Source of the DNA: Silene noctiflora
Taxonomy: Eukaryota > Streptophyta > Magnoliopsida > Caryophyllales > Caryophyllaceae
Assembly: GCA_009801015.1 (NCBI GenBank)
Contig: VHZZ01000370.1
Location: 81,868 to 119,963 of the forward strand
DNA length: 38,096 bases
Reading direction: 5' to 3'
Part shown: one piece after another, positions 21,921 through 32,267 of the stretch
Layout of the letters: the number at the start of each line of letters is the position of its first letter
Numbering within the stretch: the first letter of the stretch is position 1
Program-made: the position numbers and the translations under genes
Notes under the pieces: model-generated
The model's database searches: none
The model's input: the letters and a program-made list of their open reading frames with translations, nothing else
What the model was told of the DNA's origin: nothing

Positions 21921-23149
21921 GAAGAAAAAGAAGGTATTATTATTTTAATATAAGGAAAGAAATTAGGGAAGTTAGGTAGTTAGATTAAGAAAGTTTGAAT
22001 GGAAAATTAGTAGGATGAAGAACAAATTGAATAATGTTGGGTGGGATTGATTGAAGGACACGTTTGTTGTGATTGATTTGCTAACGAAATTCGTTAGATT
22101 CTTAAGAAAGTTCTTGTGTTTATTAATGCGCAATTACGTTGCGCACAAGCGTAAGCGTAATCGTAGGCCTAAGAATGCATTTATAGTGCGTTTGTTTAAT
22201 TTCATGAGTTTTTGTTGGCGGTTTTCTGGGTATAACTACTGTTGAGTTGACCTAAGTATATTTCTATGATCCTATCTACCGTTGAAGTTGTCTCCAATTT
22301 AAAGTTGGAATCTTTTGTATAGTGAATCGACCTTCATATTCTGTAAAACGGATCATTAAAAAAGAGTCCTGATTTTCGCAAGTGCACATTTTACTCATCT
22401 CAGTACAATGTTGACAATTATACTCCTTTCATTTCTTCCTTCATTTTCCCTTTCTAACTTCTCTCTACTGTATTCTCTTGATTTCAAACCTTCATCCCCC
22501 TCTAATTCTACAAAACCACTATTTCAAACCTTCACTCCCCTCTAATTTCAAGCCTTACTAGATCGTCGGCGGTGTAGCACTGTGTACTACAATACTACTT
22601 TACTACATACGACATACATAAACACTACATCTGCCAAATCGAACGGTTTTTTGTAATTTGTTTAATTTATGTATTACGATGTACTGCATACTACTTTCAT
22701 ATGCACCAATGCCCTATATATATTTGCCGCCCTGTGTATTAAATTATTTCTTTACTACTTTGATTTTATATTTATTTTTTAAATGTACTACATATATCTG
22801 CCTGTTGAACGGAATCCGGCAACCATCGGGTGTCCATATCGCGGGCGACATCTGACTACACCAATATCCCCATCATCACACACAAACTAACAATAATTAA
22901 TTTGAACATATTAAACCCTAATTAAAAAAAATATATAAAACTATAACAAAGAGTCAAAGTGTCAATTTGATTATTAATAATAGATTAGTAAATAATTTGA
23001 CGAAGGTTGAAGAAAGTCAAGGATGTAACAATAGAGAGAAAGTTGATATTTTTTAGTTAAGGGTAGAAAAATGGAAAGTTTGATGTAAAATGTACTGAGA
23101 TTAGTAAAATGTGTACTGCAAAAATAAATTACGTAAAAGTAAAGATATA
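21921..23149. other. Gene-free AT-rich stretch upstream of the CoA carrier
   Basis: Apart from distal promoter sequence of the CoA carrier I see no gene. The only longer open frames lack motifs and would start from arbitrary ATGs. Short GC-rich islands (22559-22577 and 22806-22852) show no recognisable family. Confidence 0.55.
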
Positions 23150-23409
23150 ATTCCTCCATTCAACTCCACTCTACCTATTTCATTTTTCTACACTATTCAT
23201 AAATAAGTTTTTAATTTCAATTTTCGCTCAATACAACACGTGAAAATATATTTATGTGGGCTCTTGTTTGATTCGTCTTTACGAGGACATTAAAAATATC
23301 TTAACTTTTATAATTTTTGCAAATACGTGGCTAATGATATTTAACGCTTAAAACGCGCGTTGGCAAACGTGAAAAACTAAAGTGGTAGAGTGGAGTTGAA
23401 TGGAAGAAG
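23150..23409. mobile_element. Stowaway-like MITE with long TIRs
   Basis: A 260-bp element between TA dinucleotides (23148-23149 and 23410-23411). The left arm ATTCCTCCATTCAACTCCAC, continuing TCTACC, matches the complement of the right arm (CTTCTTCCATTCAACTCCAC, then TCTACC) at about 24 of 26 positions. No coding capacity. The high arm identity suggests a fairly recent copy. Confidence 0.88.
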
Positions 23410-23461
23410 TATGATTGAGTATTTGAGATTCCATATATATACCATACCTAAACAACTCAAC

Positions 23462-24951
23462 TAGAGCTGGCAAATCGGGTCGGGCCTAGTCAGATGGCAC
23501 GCTGGCTGACCCAATACAACCTAGCCCGGGTAAACAGTGTGGCACGACAAGGTGGGCTAGGGGCGAGTTAGACGTAAAATCTAAGAAAATGTGTGCCACG
23601 GCACTAACTGGCCAGAGGCACAATTGGCCAAGCACGACCCGACCCAAAATGACTATTGGGAGGTGTTTAATTGAAATTTCTTTTTCCTTTATCCATTTAC
23701 TTACAATTTATTTTTAAATTAATTTTATAACTTTATTTCGACCAAAAAATACAAGTAAATAAATAAACAAAATATAAATTTATCTTACTTCAATTTAAAC
23801 TAATTACTTAAAAATGCTTCAAAATTAAAAAAAAAATAGTTACAAAATAAATATTAAATTAAAAACATTTTTTGTTTAGAGAAAAAAAATGAAACATTAA
23901 TTTCCAATGGGTTAGCCCACGACCAAGCACGACGATGATCCATGGGCCAACACAATGACAGTCGAGCCACGACAGTAAACTGGCGGTCAGGGGGCAAGCA
24001 CATGCACTACACAATGACTCGTCGGTTGTGCCACATGGAGGGTCAGACATAACACGACACTCCAGCAAATTGACTATCTTACAAGCACAAGTACGACACG
24101 ATGACCCATCGACCGTGCTTGCTCGTGCCACTTGGACGGGCCGTCGGGGCTGACATGAGGCACGACTAGAGTAGGCAATGGGCCGTGTCGAGCCGGCCCG
24201 CGTGCGGCCCATCGTGCTTTCTCCTAAATTTGGCCCGGCCCAGGCACGAATATTTGGCTTTTTGGACCGTGTAGTGCCAGGCCCACTTACCCCAACACCC
24301 GCCGCGTCCCGCTAAAGGCACGCTCGTTTTCGTGCTTGGGTCGTGCCTGGCCCATGGGCTTGTCGTGCCTTGTACATGGTCGGCGCATGTGCTTTGAGTT
24401 TTTTTTAACTTGTTTTATAATTGATTTATTTTTGGTACTTTTTGTTTAATAAATGATGATATTAATGATTTAAATATATATTTTATTAATTATTAATGTA
24501 GTTAATTAATTATAACTTTTATGTACTTAATTATTAATATTAATGTATTTTTTTAATTATTAATGTACTTAATTAACAGACATCAACGGCTAGCTTAGTA
24601 GCTTGCTCCAATAGTCCAAACTCCAACGGACATAAACAACAACAATAAACGGCTAGTTCTAGAGACTTGCAGAGTTACAGCCATTAGCTTGCCATTACTC
24701 GGGCCGCGTCGTGCCTGGTGCGTGCCGGACATCCTTGTGCCTGGGTCGTGCCGTGCTTGGGCACGGAATTTTGGGGATTTTTCGCGTCGGAGCCCATAAC
24801 AAGCACGACCGTGCTGTGCCCGTGCTTCCTCGAAATTATCACCGGGCCGTTTCGTGCCGTGCCTGAAATCGTGCCACGCCGTACCACCCGCCGACCCGAG
24901 GCACGGATTGCCAACTCTAGGCACGACCCAGCCTACCGAAATGTCACCTCT
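23462..24951. mobile_element. Outer hAT-like non-autonomous element (A)
   Basis: The left end TAGAGCTGGCAAATCGGGTC pairs with the right complement TAGAGGTGACATTTCGGTAG. Both end regions are packed with GGCAC, GTGCC and CGACCC words, the subterminal repeat style of plant hAT elements. It is interrupted near its right end by element B (24167-24919). An 8-bp TSD could not be confirmed. The middle (23660-23880) is plain AT-rich filler with no transposase frame. Confidence 0.75.
24167..24919. mobile_element. Inner hAT-like element (B) nested in A, 8-bp TSD
   Basis: A 753-bp element with ends TAGAGTAGGCAATGGGCCGT and, on the complement, TAGAGTTGGCAATCCGTGCC. It is flanked by exact 8-bp repeats GGCACGAC at 24159-24166 and 24920-24927. 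An 8-bp TSD plus TAGAG-TGGCAA ends identify the hAT superfamily. The centre is very AT-rich with runs of TTAATTATTAATGTA. Non-autonomous. The target word GGCACGAC is itself a subterminal repeat of element A. Confidence 0.93.
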
Positions 24952-25072
24952 AAATTATTACTCAAGAGTAAAGTGTGCACATTGTGACATCTCTAATGTG
25001 TGGATCATGCCAAAAAACTAAAGTGGTTACATATATAAAATTGGTTGAATTCCTGTGGACGTGCAGTAGTTA

Positions 25073-25131
25073 CTCCATTTATCCTAATTATTTATTTACC
25101 TTTTATTGAAAAATAGGTAAATAAATGGGAG
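25073..25131. repeat. Short hairpin, possible remnant Stowaway
   Basis: ATTTATTTACC (25090-25100) and GGTAAATAAAT (25116-25126) are perfect 11-bp complements around 15 nt. The outer sequence CTCCATTTATCC and ATGGGAG keeps some pairing. The size suggests a deletion form of a Stowaway-like MITE. Confidence 0.55.
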
Positions 25132-25434
25132 AATGTTTTAAGCCGCATAATTCCATGGCTATCCATATATCTTGTTTTAATAAAAGTAATTATGTAATGC
25201 AATAATTGGTTTAAAGATATCCCTTATATAGTAAAAGATTAACAAAGCTGAAGTTTTTCCGCTTAACTTTTGCACCTAAGTTACATTCTACTATCTAATA
25301 TCTAATATCTAATATTTATCCCCTAATTAATTTCATACCTTAAATACTACATCCTAATTTGTACACAAATGTAATTTAAATATTCATAGTAACAATCTTT
25401 GTCATAAATAAATGACTAAATAACTTATACATTA

Positions 25435-25750
25435 GGGCCTCGTTTGGTTACCCGTTGGAATACAATTCCACCGGAAAATCGAATTCATGGGAATTAAGCT
25501 CCCACATGAAATTCACGTGAATTAGCTAAACCCGTTTGTTTGTCAATGTAGGAATTCAATTACACCGGAGTTTGCAATTACCTAGGAGGAGTTAGATAAT
25601 CCAACTCCTCCATTGTGGAGGAGTTGGAAACTCCTTGAAAAATGAAATGCCTACATTATGGCAAAAAATTGGTAACCAAACAAGTTCCCATTTTGTAATT
25701 CATGGGATTTTTCAATTCCCATGATTTACAAAGGGCAAACAAACGAGACC
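25435..25750. mobile_element. TIR MITE inside Helitron 1
   Basis: The left end GGGCCTCGTTTGGTTACCC matches the right complement GGTCTCGTTTGTTTGCCC. GGGCCTCGTTTGG-type ends are frequent on plant PIF/Harbinger- or hAT-type MITEs. Flanks are TTA on the left and TAA on the right, so a TSD is suggestive but not exact. The interior contains inverted GGAATT / AATTCC and CAACTCCTCC / GGAGGAGTTG pairs. 316 bp. Confidence 0.82.
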
Positions 25751-25802
25751 TAAAAATTGTATACAAACTTTTTATATTTAAAAGTAATCCTCTATTTATT
25801 AA

Positions 25803-25996
25803 GGGGGTGTTTGGCTGAGAGGTTTGGAATGAAATGAAATGTATTCTACTCATTCTAGTGTTTGGTTGAGGTAATTTGGAATGGCGTTAGGATCCTGTTG
25901 GATTCTAACTCCATTCTTTTATATTTATTTTTCTAATGAACCAAATATGTTTATTTCTAATATCTAATATTTTTAAGCAGTGAACCAAATGACCCC
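25803..25996. mobile_element. PIF/Harbinger-like MITE inside Helitron 1
   Basis: A 194-bp element with left end GGGGGTGTTTGGCTGAG and right complement GGGGTCATTTGGTTCA, flanked by exact TAA repeats (25800-25802 and 25997-25999). A TAA/TTA three-base TSD is the PIF/Harbinger habit. Confidence 0.82.
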
Positions 25997-26667
25997 TAAA
26001 AAATAGGTGAAATCTCAAAATTCAAACCGGGCCTCACATGTTTAGTTATTCTTAAATATTGGGATTAAAATTATTAGTTTTTCTATAGAAATGATGGTAC
26101 TACTTTATAATTGTTATTTATCCATATTTTGTAGAGAAATAGATCTACTAAAATACTTTGATTACCATATTCTTATGTGTGACATATTCTAAGATAGATA
26201 TCATAGACTGTAAGACTATATAAACGGTAAGACTATATGTGTTACTTATTTTATTTTCACATTTTAACCATAAATCCCCCTTAATACTAAAAGAATAAAA
26301 ATTATATTAGTTTTCTCTCCAAATACATCTATTTAAATAAAGAAACAGGAATAAATTTCTTTCTTTAAAGTGTCTTTTCATCAAAATATAGTCTTATAAT
26401 TAAATTCAATTTTTCAATCAAAATAAATTAAAATTGATGTTAAAGTATAAACTATAAGTTGGTAAATTTTTCATTAAATGCAATAATTGTAAATTTAGAG
26501 AATAACTTGATACATAATTAATTACCATTAACTTTGTGACAAAAAAATTTATTAAAATAATTGGATTAAATTTATAAAATGAATTCTTAATTTTATAACT
26601 TTACTCAATTTTCTTTAAATAGTTTTCCATAATATATATACCGCGCATTGTGCGAGATTTATACTAG

Positions 26668-27045
26668 TTATGCTATTAACTCTTCTTACAGTTCCAAATC
26701 ATAAGGCTCAAAAAGCTTAATTGAGCCCGAAAAGTCTTCTCTGCCTCGTTTAGGCCGGTCATGGGCTCACTTTAAAAATGATCAAATGATGGAAGCCCAC
26801 ATAGGTCAATCTCGACCCAACCCTACTTTCGGAGGGCTTAGGCCTTTTATTTGGGTCCAAATCATACCGGTATAAAAGAGCTCAAAGTAATTTTGGATCG
26901 GGTATAGGCCAAGCATTTGGCCTACTCAATTACGGAGTATTTGTTAAAATAGTAATAAAATTATGTCAGATTTTTTTTTAAAAACCTCGTGTACTCTCAA
27001 TGGAATTGAAGAGCGACGTCGAAATTATATCCATGACTGCATGAT
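26668..27045. other. Gene-free spacer with GGGCTC/GGCC-rich remnant
   Basis: About 26690-26930 has many GAGCCC, GGCC and GACCC words (CTCAAAAAGCTTAATTGAGC forms a partial hairpin) that look like a worn hAT-type subterminal region. Ends could not be found. No gene. Confidence 0.45.
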
Positions 27046-27048
27046 TAA

Positions 27049-27775
27049 GGCTCTGTTTGATAGCGCAAATTAGGTACCTTTTTTCATCAAAGTAGCTTTT
27101 ATGTCAAAAATTCTAGGTAGCTTATTTTTTAGAAGGGTTTGACAAGTAGTATTTTTTAGCAAAAAAAGGTATTGAATGAAATGCTACCTAGAGTATTATA
27201 ATATTTCTACCTTTTTTACCCTTCAACTTTTGTATTGATTATTACTGTATTATTTTTTTATTTTTCTAATGATAGGCGGGTTTATAAATGCAAACTATTG
27301 GCAGATTTTTGTAGATAATGATATGTTGATGTGTGGATTTTTCTTGATCACACTACAGATGACAAATATAACCTTCATGCATTGTTCAATTATTCTAGCC
27401 ATTACACTCATAATATGTTTACAGTTACAAAAATCTCACTTAATGACCTTCATGCATTGTTTGTATTATATCCCTTCGTCTCATTTATCTATTTATCTTT
27501 TATTAAGGGATATTTTAATCAAAGGTAAGCAAACAACGTCAACAACAACGACAATAACACAAAAATAATAATAAAACATAAACGAAAACAATAATAAACC
27601 ATGTCTTTTTACATCACTTGACAAAATATCACTACCTTTTCGGCTAGTATTCCAAACCGTTCTAATAAAAATCAGGTATCTTTTCAGGTCATAATTTTCA
27701 GCTACTTTTTTAGGTTTCAACTAACTTTTTTTCAGGTTTCAGGCACCTTTTCAGTTAGTTTTATAAAACAGAGCC
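27049..27775. mobile_element. 727-bp PIF/Harbinger-like TIR element
   Basis: The left end GGCTCTGTTTGATAGC and the right complement GGCTCTGTTTTATAAAAC are flanked by exact TAA repeats (27046-27048 and 27776-27778). Subterminal words AGGTACC / AGGTATC and GGCACC occur at both sides. No intact transposase; the interior frames (for example 27269-27568) have no motif I recognise, so it is non-autonomous. Confidence 0.85.
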
Positions 27776-27778
27776 TAA

Positions 27779-28157
27779 GGATTCTATGATGACTAATATT
27801 ATTAAGACCGATTAGGAGAACCCTACATCTAATAAATCTTCAGCAACCAAGCACACCCACTAAAAAGGCTTCTCAAAGAAGTCTCCTTCTACATTTAATT
27901 AAGGAAAACTATCATAAATATGTTATATGTTCTTCAACGATAATAATACTCTTATATAATTCCTTAATTAAACCACTTAATTACCCGACACCCTAATTAA
28001 ATTCACATAATACAAACCCCCCCAAAAATTTAGGGTTACTAGTAATAATAAGAAGAGGAAAAGACTAAATAACAACTTACAAAGTAAAAAAAATGAGAAA
28101 GTGTGAAGTTTGAGTACATATGTGATAAGGGGAAATCTCAAAATGATAAGGTTTTTG
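27779..28157. other. Gene-free spacer before the zeta-COP pseudogene
   Basis: AT-rich sequence with no assignable feature apart from a C7 run near 28017-28023. No coding signal is seen. Confidence 0.5.
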
Positions 28158-28356
28158 GAGTGTTGGAGAGGTTTTAGGGTGCCCAACACGCGAAACTAGG
28201 TCTAGGCCCATACACTCTGCCAGAGTGCTCGGAGTTATCGGTCGAGTGCACGAACCACTCGGCTGGCCGAGTGACACACAACCAGAAGCTGGGTTTTTGT
28301 CCAGAAGGCAATGGGTCGAGTACTCTGCCACTCGGTCGAGTACTCTGCCACTAGTG
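28158..28356. repeat. GGTCGAGT-rich repeat fragment abutting the pseudogene
   Basis: An unusually GC-rich block for this window with repeated GGTCGAGT / ACTCGG words. It ends in a 22-bp direct tandem repeat (GGTCGAGTACTCTGCCACT is the core, at about 28313 and 28335). It resembles the CGGTCGAGTG repeats seen in some dispersed plant elements, perhaps an old LTR-type remnant, but no ends are visible. It replaces the expected start of the zeta-COP coding sequence. Confidence 0.5.
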
Positions 28357-28647
28357 AAGAAGTTTTTCTGCTGCTCGATTCCGAAGGAAAAAGGGTAGCT
28401 GTCAAGTATTACTCTGATGACTGGCCAACACATGCATGCGTCAAAATTGGCTTACGTGAAATCTGTTTTTTCCAAAACTCAGAAGACCTGCCAATGCAAG
28501 GACAGAAGCTAGCTTGTCTCTAAATTATGCTATGTCGCTTAGCTTGATCAATGTATACCTCGTCCTGCATTTGTTTTGGGACCCTCTGCAGTTTCCTCGT
28601 TTGCTCGCTTTTCTTACTTATGTCTAGAATATGAGTTTAGTCTATAA

Positions 28648-28815
28648 GACTGTGCTTTGCTACGAGCCTATTATACATTTGTTCAAAACATTGTGCCTTG
28701 CTATGACTTTGAGTTACGAATCATAGATGATGAGGACGATGAGCTAGGTTTTTTAGATCACGAGTACAATGTGAAACGAACGGCTCTAATTGCCCTCAAC
28801 TGCTTCCATTTCTGA
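28648..28815 (+). other. Unassigned open segment between pseudogene exons
   Basis: A 55-codon open stretch ends FELRIIDDEDDELGFLDHEY then NVKRTALIALNCFHF and a stop. Its composition is protein-like, with an acidic run and no low-complexity poly-T translation. It lies in the interval of zeta-COP intron 1 but is not zeta-COP, and I do not recognise it. It may be captured exon sequence or chance. Confidence 0.3.
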
Positions 28816-29785
28816 GAATCTTCATACATAGAAATTGTACCCATGAACAGGATATGGGGTCTTTGTATGTTGGTAGCCAAATTTAGTTTGTGATATTTAT
28901 AATCAAAATATGAAACTAATATAGAACGAAGATATAAAGCATTTACATCTGTTTGCAGCTGAGATAACTATGTTTGACAATCACAGTCATATATAAGTTT
29001 GTGCAAGACCTCTACTTCTTTGTCACCGGTGGAGACGATGAGAACGAACTTATTTTAGATGCGGTTCTTCAGGGTTTCTTTGATGCTGTCACCCTTTTAC
29101 TCAGGTATCGTTTTCATACATTGATAATGGATTCATGACGTGCTTTCTCCAACCGATTTTAACATATGCCTGTTGTCATCTGTATTTCATATTATTTCTC
29201 TATATAGGAACAAAAGTGACAAGAGTGAGGCTCTAGAGAACTTGGATTTTGACATATCAAGCTAAATGTATCGGATATTAAATTAGCAACCAAACGCGAC
29301 TAATCAACCAAACATGTTTTTTCTGCCTTGTTCTTCTACGATGATGTTGTTAAACACCGGCCGGGATGTTACACAACAGAAAAGTTGCAAGAGAGGGGTT
29401 GTACTCTTATGGAACAGATAGAAAGACTGGAATAGTCGTGATAGAATCAAGAGACTAGTATTGATTTGAAACCGTGTAACATTCCTGTGCCTTACAAATT
29501 ACGGACTGTTTTCCTACTATGCTCCCAGAGTCAAGACTGGAGACATTCTGCACATTCTATAGTGTGAATTGCTGAAAATTTAGCTCAGTCTTTATCCATC
29601 TCAATTAGTCTCCCTCAAGACTGGATGGCGGTCTCATGTTAATATAACGTGATACGACTTACGAGCCAATTAACCTACCGACTTAGGATAATTTTCCCAT
29701 CTGTTTCCTTTGCAGGATGATTCTTGAGACAGACGGGAATGTGATTGCTGGCAAAGTCGCAACGAGCAGTGTTAATCCAGCTGCC

Positions 29786-30735
29786 GGGGTGAATCCAAAA
29801 TTTTATATACGGGGTAGCGAAATTTTTATATAACATTTTCTCTGTTAAAAGAAATACATATGAGCATAATTTTTTTGTTATAATAAATTTTTGTTATAAT
29901 TTGAAAAGAAAAATTGTTTTCGAGATTATTATTTTGAAATTGTTTATTGTGCCCGAGGCTTAAATCCTAGCATTTTGTCACTTCTGGTGACTGTTTATAT
30001 ACGTGAACAACTCATATACTATTAAGTGTTGCTAATAAAGTGACAACTTATAATTTATAACAAAAAAAACATACATCCTTTGTCTCAAAAAAAATAAAAT
30101 AAGTAAATAAATGATTGAATGGAAAGAGTAACAAGTAATAATTTGTAAAATAGTGTTGTCCTATAATAGAAAAATAAAAACTGCTTCTTGTGAGGCTTGG
30201 ACACGGATTGTTTGGGTGAGAGCATCACAAAATTACCAATTCAACACAAAGGTGGTATTTGAGAAAAAGGAAATGCATCGGATCAGATGTACTATCTCAT
30301 ACTTTATTTGTTTTTGAGCATATGAGTATTTTTTCTCAAACTTTATTGTTTTTGAACTTATTAGAGTTTATAAGTTGGATTTTAATTTTTTTTTTTCCGT
30401 GAAAACTCAAATTTAACTATGCTTATATGTAATATTTTTGAATTTTATATAATTTTTCGAGCTTAATGTGTAAATGAATGAACTCGGAAACCTTATGGTA
30501 AAACTCAAAAATTTTAAAACAAAACCCAAAAACTTTATTATAATGCTCAGAAACTATAAAACTGGTGGTAGTACATTGGATGTATAATCTACTTACTGAT
30601 AACATCATGGTTTTATTTATACTTATATTTTCGTTACATCCATCAATACGAGGTAGCAGATGACCGTCTTTCTCATTTATTTTTTCGTGTTTGGGGCATC
30701 GACCGCTACCCCTTGCTACCACCTGGATTCGCCCC
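29786..30735. mobile_element. TIR element inserted in the zeta-COP pseudogene
   Basis: The left end GGGGTGAATCCAAAATTTT pairs with the right complement GGGGCGAATCCAGGTGG. Inside both, GGGGTAGCG occurs 25-35 bp from the tip. The roughly 950-bp AT-rich body has no transposase frame. No clear TSD, so the superfamily is open. It cuts the pseudogene just after the SSVNPAAG coding stretch. Confidence 0.7.
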
Positions 30736-30924
30736 TAGCTACACCCTTATATGAGCAGGTGACGTAACTTATATGTCATCCCATTTTCTCTACTGGAACC
30801 ATAGCTCACCTTTGAGTATTTGTTGATGACCTTTAAAATACAACTGAAACATTTTACTGTTAATCGACAGACTATATCCGAGGCGTTGGCCCTGGCTCGT
30901 GAACACTTGACAAGTAACATGAAG

Positions 30925-32059
30925 GTCCGATATCCTTTTTTAACAAATAGGAAACCGACTAAAAGTACATGGTGTAATCAACCAGATCACCTTGACATCA
31001 AGGATCCAAGTCCATATGTAGCATATATGTTGGAAAAGCGATAGGATAAAATGATCAAAAGCGTATGTTTACCCAACCTAATGAACCAACCAAAAACACC
31101 CCAAAATGTGATTGATTGGATATTTGTAAAGGCTAAAAATCGCACTATAACTGCTCATCACATTTTTTAAAAATTGATCGAACCCGATTGGACTAAGAGA
31201 ATAGTAAAGCTCGTCCTTTGAACCTTCCTCCACACTTAAAGGTATCAAATTAAAATTGTTAAATTGGATTAATCATATATTCACTCCGTCTCCATCAATA
31301 AACATCGATGTTTGAAATTTTGGGCAATCTATCATTGGTGATATTTCCATCACTTACTACTAAAACTAGAGTTGCCATTGAGATAAAACTAGAGTTATTT
31401 ATGCGGTAACTGATCTTGAAAAAAAAATTAATGAACGATACGTCTAAATTCTTAACTAGGCGAAACCGTGTTTGAATCTTAGAGTTCGCCATTGAATCTC
31501 ATACAGTATCTTACAATTACTTCCAACTAAAAAGTAAGAGGGTCCAGGACGGACCTCTGTCTGTTTGTGTTTTTTTGGTGCAACAATGAGTAACCCCTCG
31601 TTAGGGTTTCTCTCACAAACAGGTAAACAACTGGTCAAAAAGTTTACTCCATTCTCATAAACTCACCGGCCTCCACATAAATGACACCTAACACGACTCA
31701 CACGGTACGACCTACTAAGCCACCCCGAATCCGTAGACCAATCTATGAATTGAACCACTCGTGCAAAATAATTTCTAAGTAAGTTAAATCCAAATGAATA
31801 ATAAAAGTGGGGAAGAAATTAAGGGTGGTGACATTGAGGTAGTCTATTAAGTTAGTAGGTTGGTGAAATGTTAAATCATGTTAAAGTCATCACCAAAACG
31901 TGTCCATAGTGTCTATGTACTTACGTAGTATTACTTCTTAAAGCTAGACAAAACTATGCCTTTCGCATATGAATCATGAAAGCTCTACTCCCTCTTGTCT
32001 ACACTAAAGATAACACTTGTTTTTTTGGTATTATTTATGGTCGTAGAAATTTTTTGATA
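30925..32059. other. Gene-free stretch
   Basis: Downstream of the last zeta-COP codons the frame runs on to a stop at 31044 without family similarity. The remainder to 32059 is AT-rich and shows no gene, RNA or clear element ends. Confidence 0.5.
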
Positions 32060-32068
32060 TTATTTTTA

Positions 32069-32256
32069 GGCAAATTCTTATTTGTGACGGAATGTATCCG
32101 TCACAAGCTTGTAACGGATACCTTTTTGTCTCACAAAATACCCATGAGAGGAGAGAGGAAAGCAAGTGGAGGTGCCCCCACCTTGTCCCCCCTATTTGTT
32201 TTGTGAGTGGCATTATCCGTCACAAGGATCCGACCCGTCACAAGGGAGACGCTTTG
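32069..32256. mobile_element. Mutator-like MITE, 9-bp TSD
   Basis: A 188-bp element between exact 9-bp repeats TTATTTTTA (32060-32068 and 32257-32265). Ends GGCAAATTCTTATTTGTGAC and, on the complement, CAAAGCGTCTCCCTTGTGAC share TTGTGACGG followed by a second TCACAAG / TTGTGACGGATA pair. The interior GGTGCCCCCACCTTG is GC-rich. Related to 12078-12195 and 37423-37559. Confidence 0.82.
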
Positions 32257-32267
32257 TTATTTTTAAT

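Larger units (their letters stand above)
25220..26667 (+). mobile_element. Non-autonomous Helitron 1
   Basis: The element starts TCCCTTATATAGTAAAAG after an A and ends CTAG before a T, the A^T insertion habit of Helitrons. Just before the end is the short hairpin CCGCGCATTGTGCGAG, then ATTTATA and CTAG. The 5' end (TATATARTAAAAGATTAACAA) and hairpin type match Helitron 2 at 34885-35201. There is no TSD and no TIR, as expected. About 1.45 kb, with no Rep/helicase frame. Two MITEs (25435-25750 and 25803-25996) lie inside. Confidence 0.85.
28357..30924 (+). pseudogene. Coatomer zeta subunit (zeta-COP) pseudogene, intron-bearing
   Basis: Zeta-COP is the small adaptor-like subunit of the COPI coat for Golgi-to-ER vesicles. 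Recognisable exon pieces in order: FLLLDSEGKRVAVKYYSDDW then PT (28370-28435); KLAY, KSVFSKTQKT in a shifted frame (28444-28488); AEITMFDN and [34 protein letters not shown] (28959-29104); NKSDKSEALENLDF (29208-29254); MILETDGNVIAGKVATSSV (29716-29788); TISEALALAREHLTSNMK (30871-30924). AG and GT splice borders survive at several junctions (28958, 29105, 29207, 29715, 30870), so it came from a genomic duplication, not a processed mRNA. It is broken: the normal first codons are missing, at least two frame changes lie within 28430-29000, the exon coding for the LDLILLCLDEIVDGG region is lost after 29254, and a TIR transposon sits at 29786-30735. An intact parental gene must lie elsewhere. Confidence 0.9.

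Noticed and set aside
24595-24924. Long open frames on both strands (76-109 codons)
   Set aside because: They arise from the GC-rich GGCAC/GTGCC ends of the hAT-like element, which lack stop codons by composition.
27269-27568. 99-codon frame inside the PIF-like element as a transposase
   Set aside because: No DDE-type motif, low-complexity Thr-rich end and no relation to PIF proteins that I can see.
28077-28433. 118-codon minus-strand frame
   Set aside because: It reads antisense across the GGTCGAGT repeat and the zeta-COP pseudogene exon; no independent motif.
30820-31044. Independent small gene with ALALAREHLTSNMK
   Set aside because: This is the last zeta-COP exon of the pseudogene with read-through into flanking DNA.
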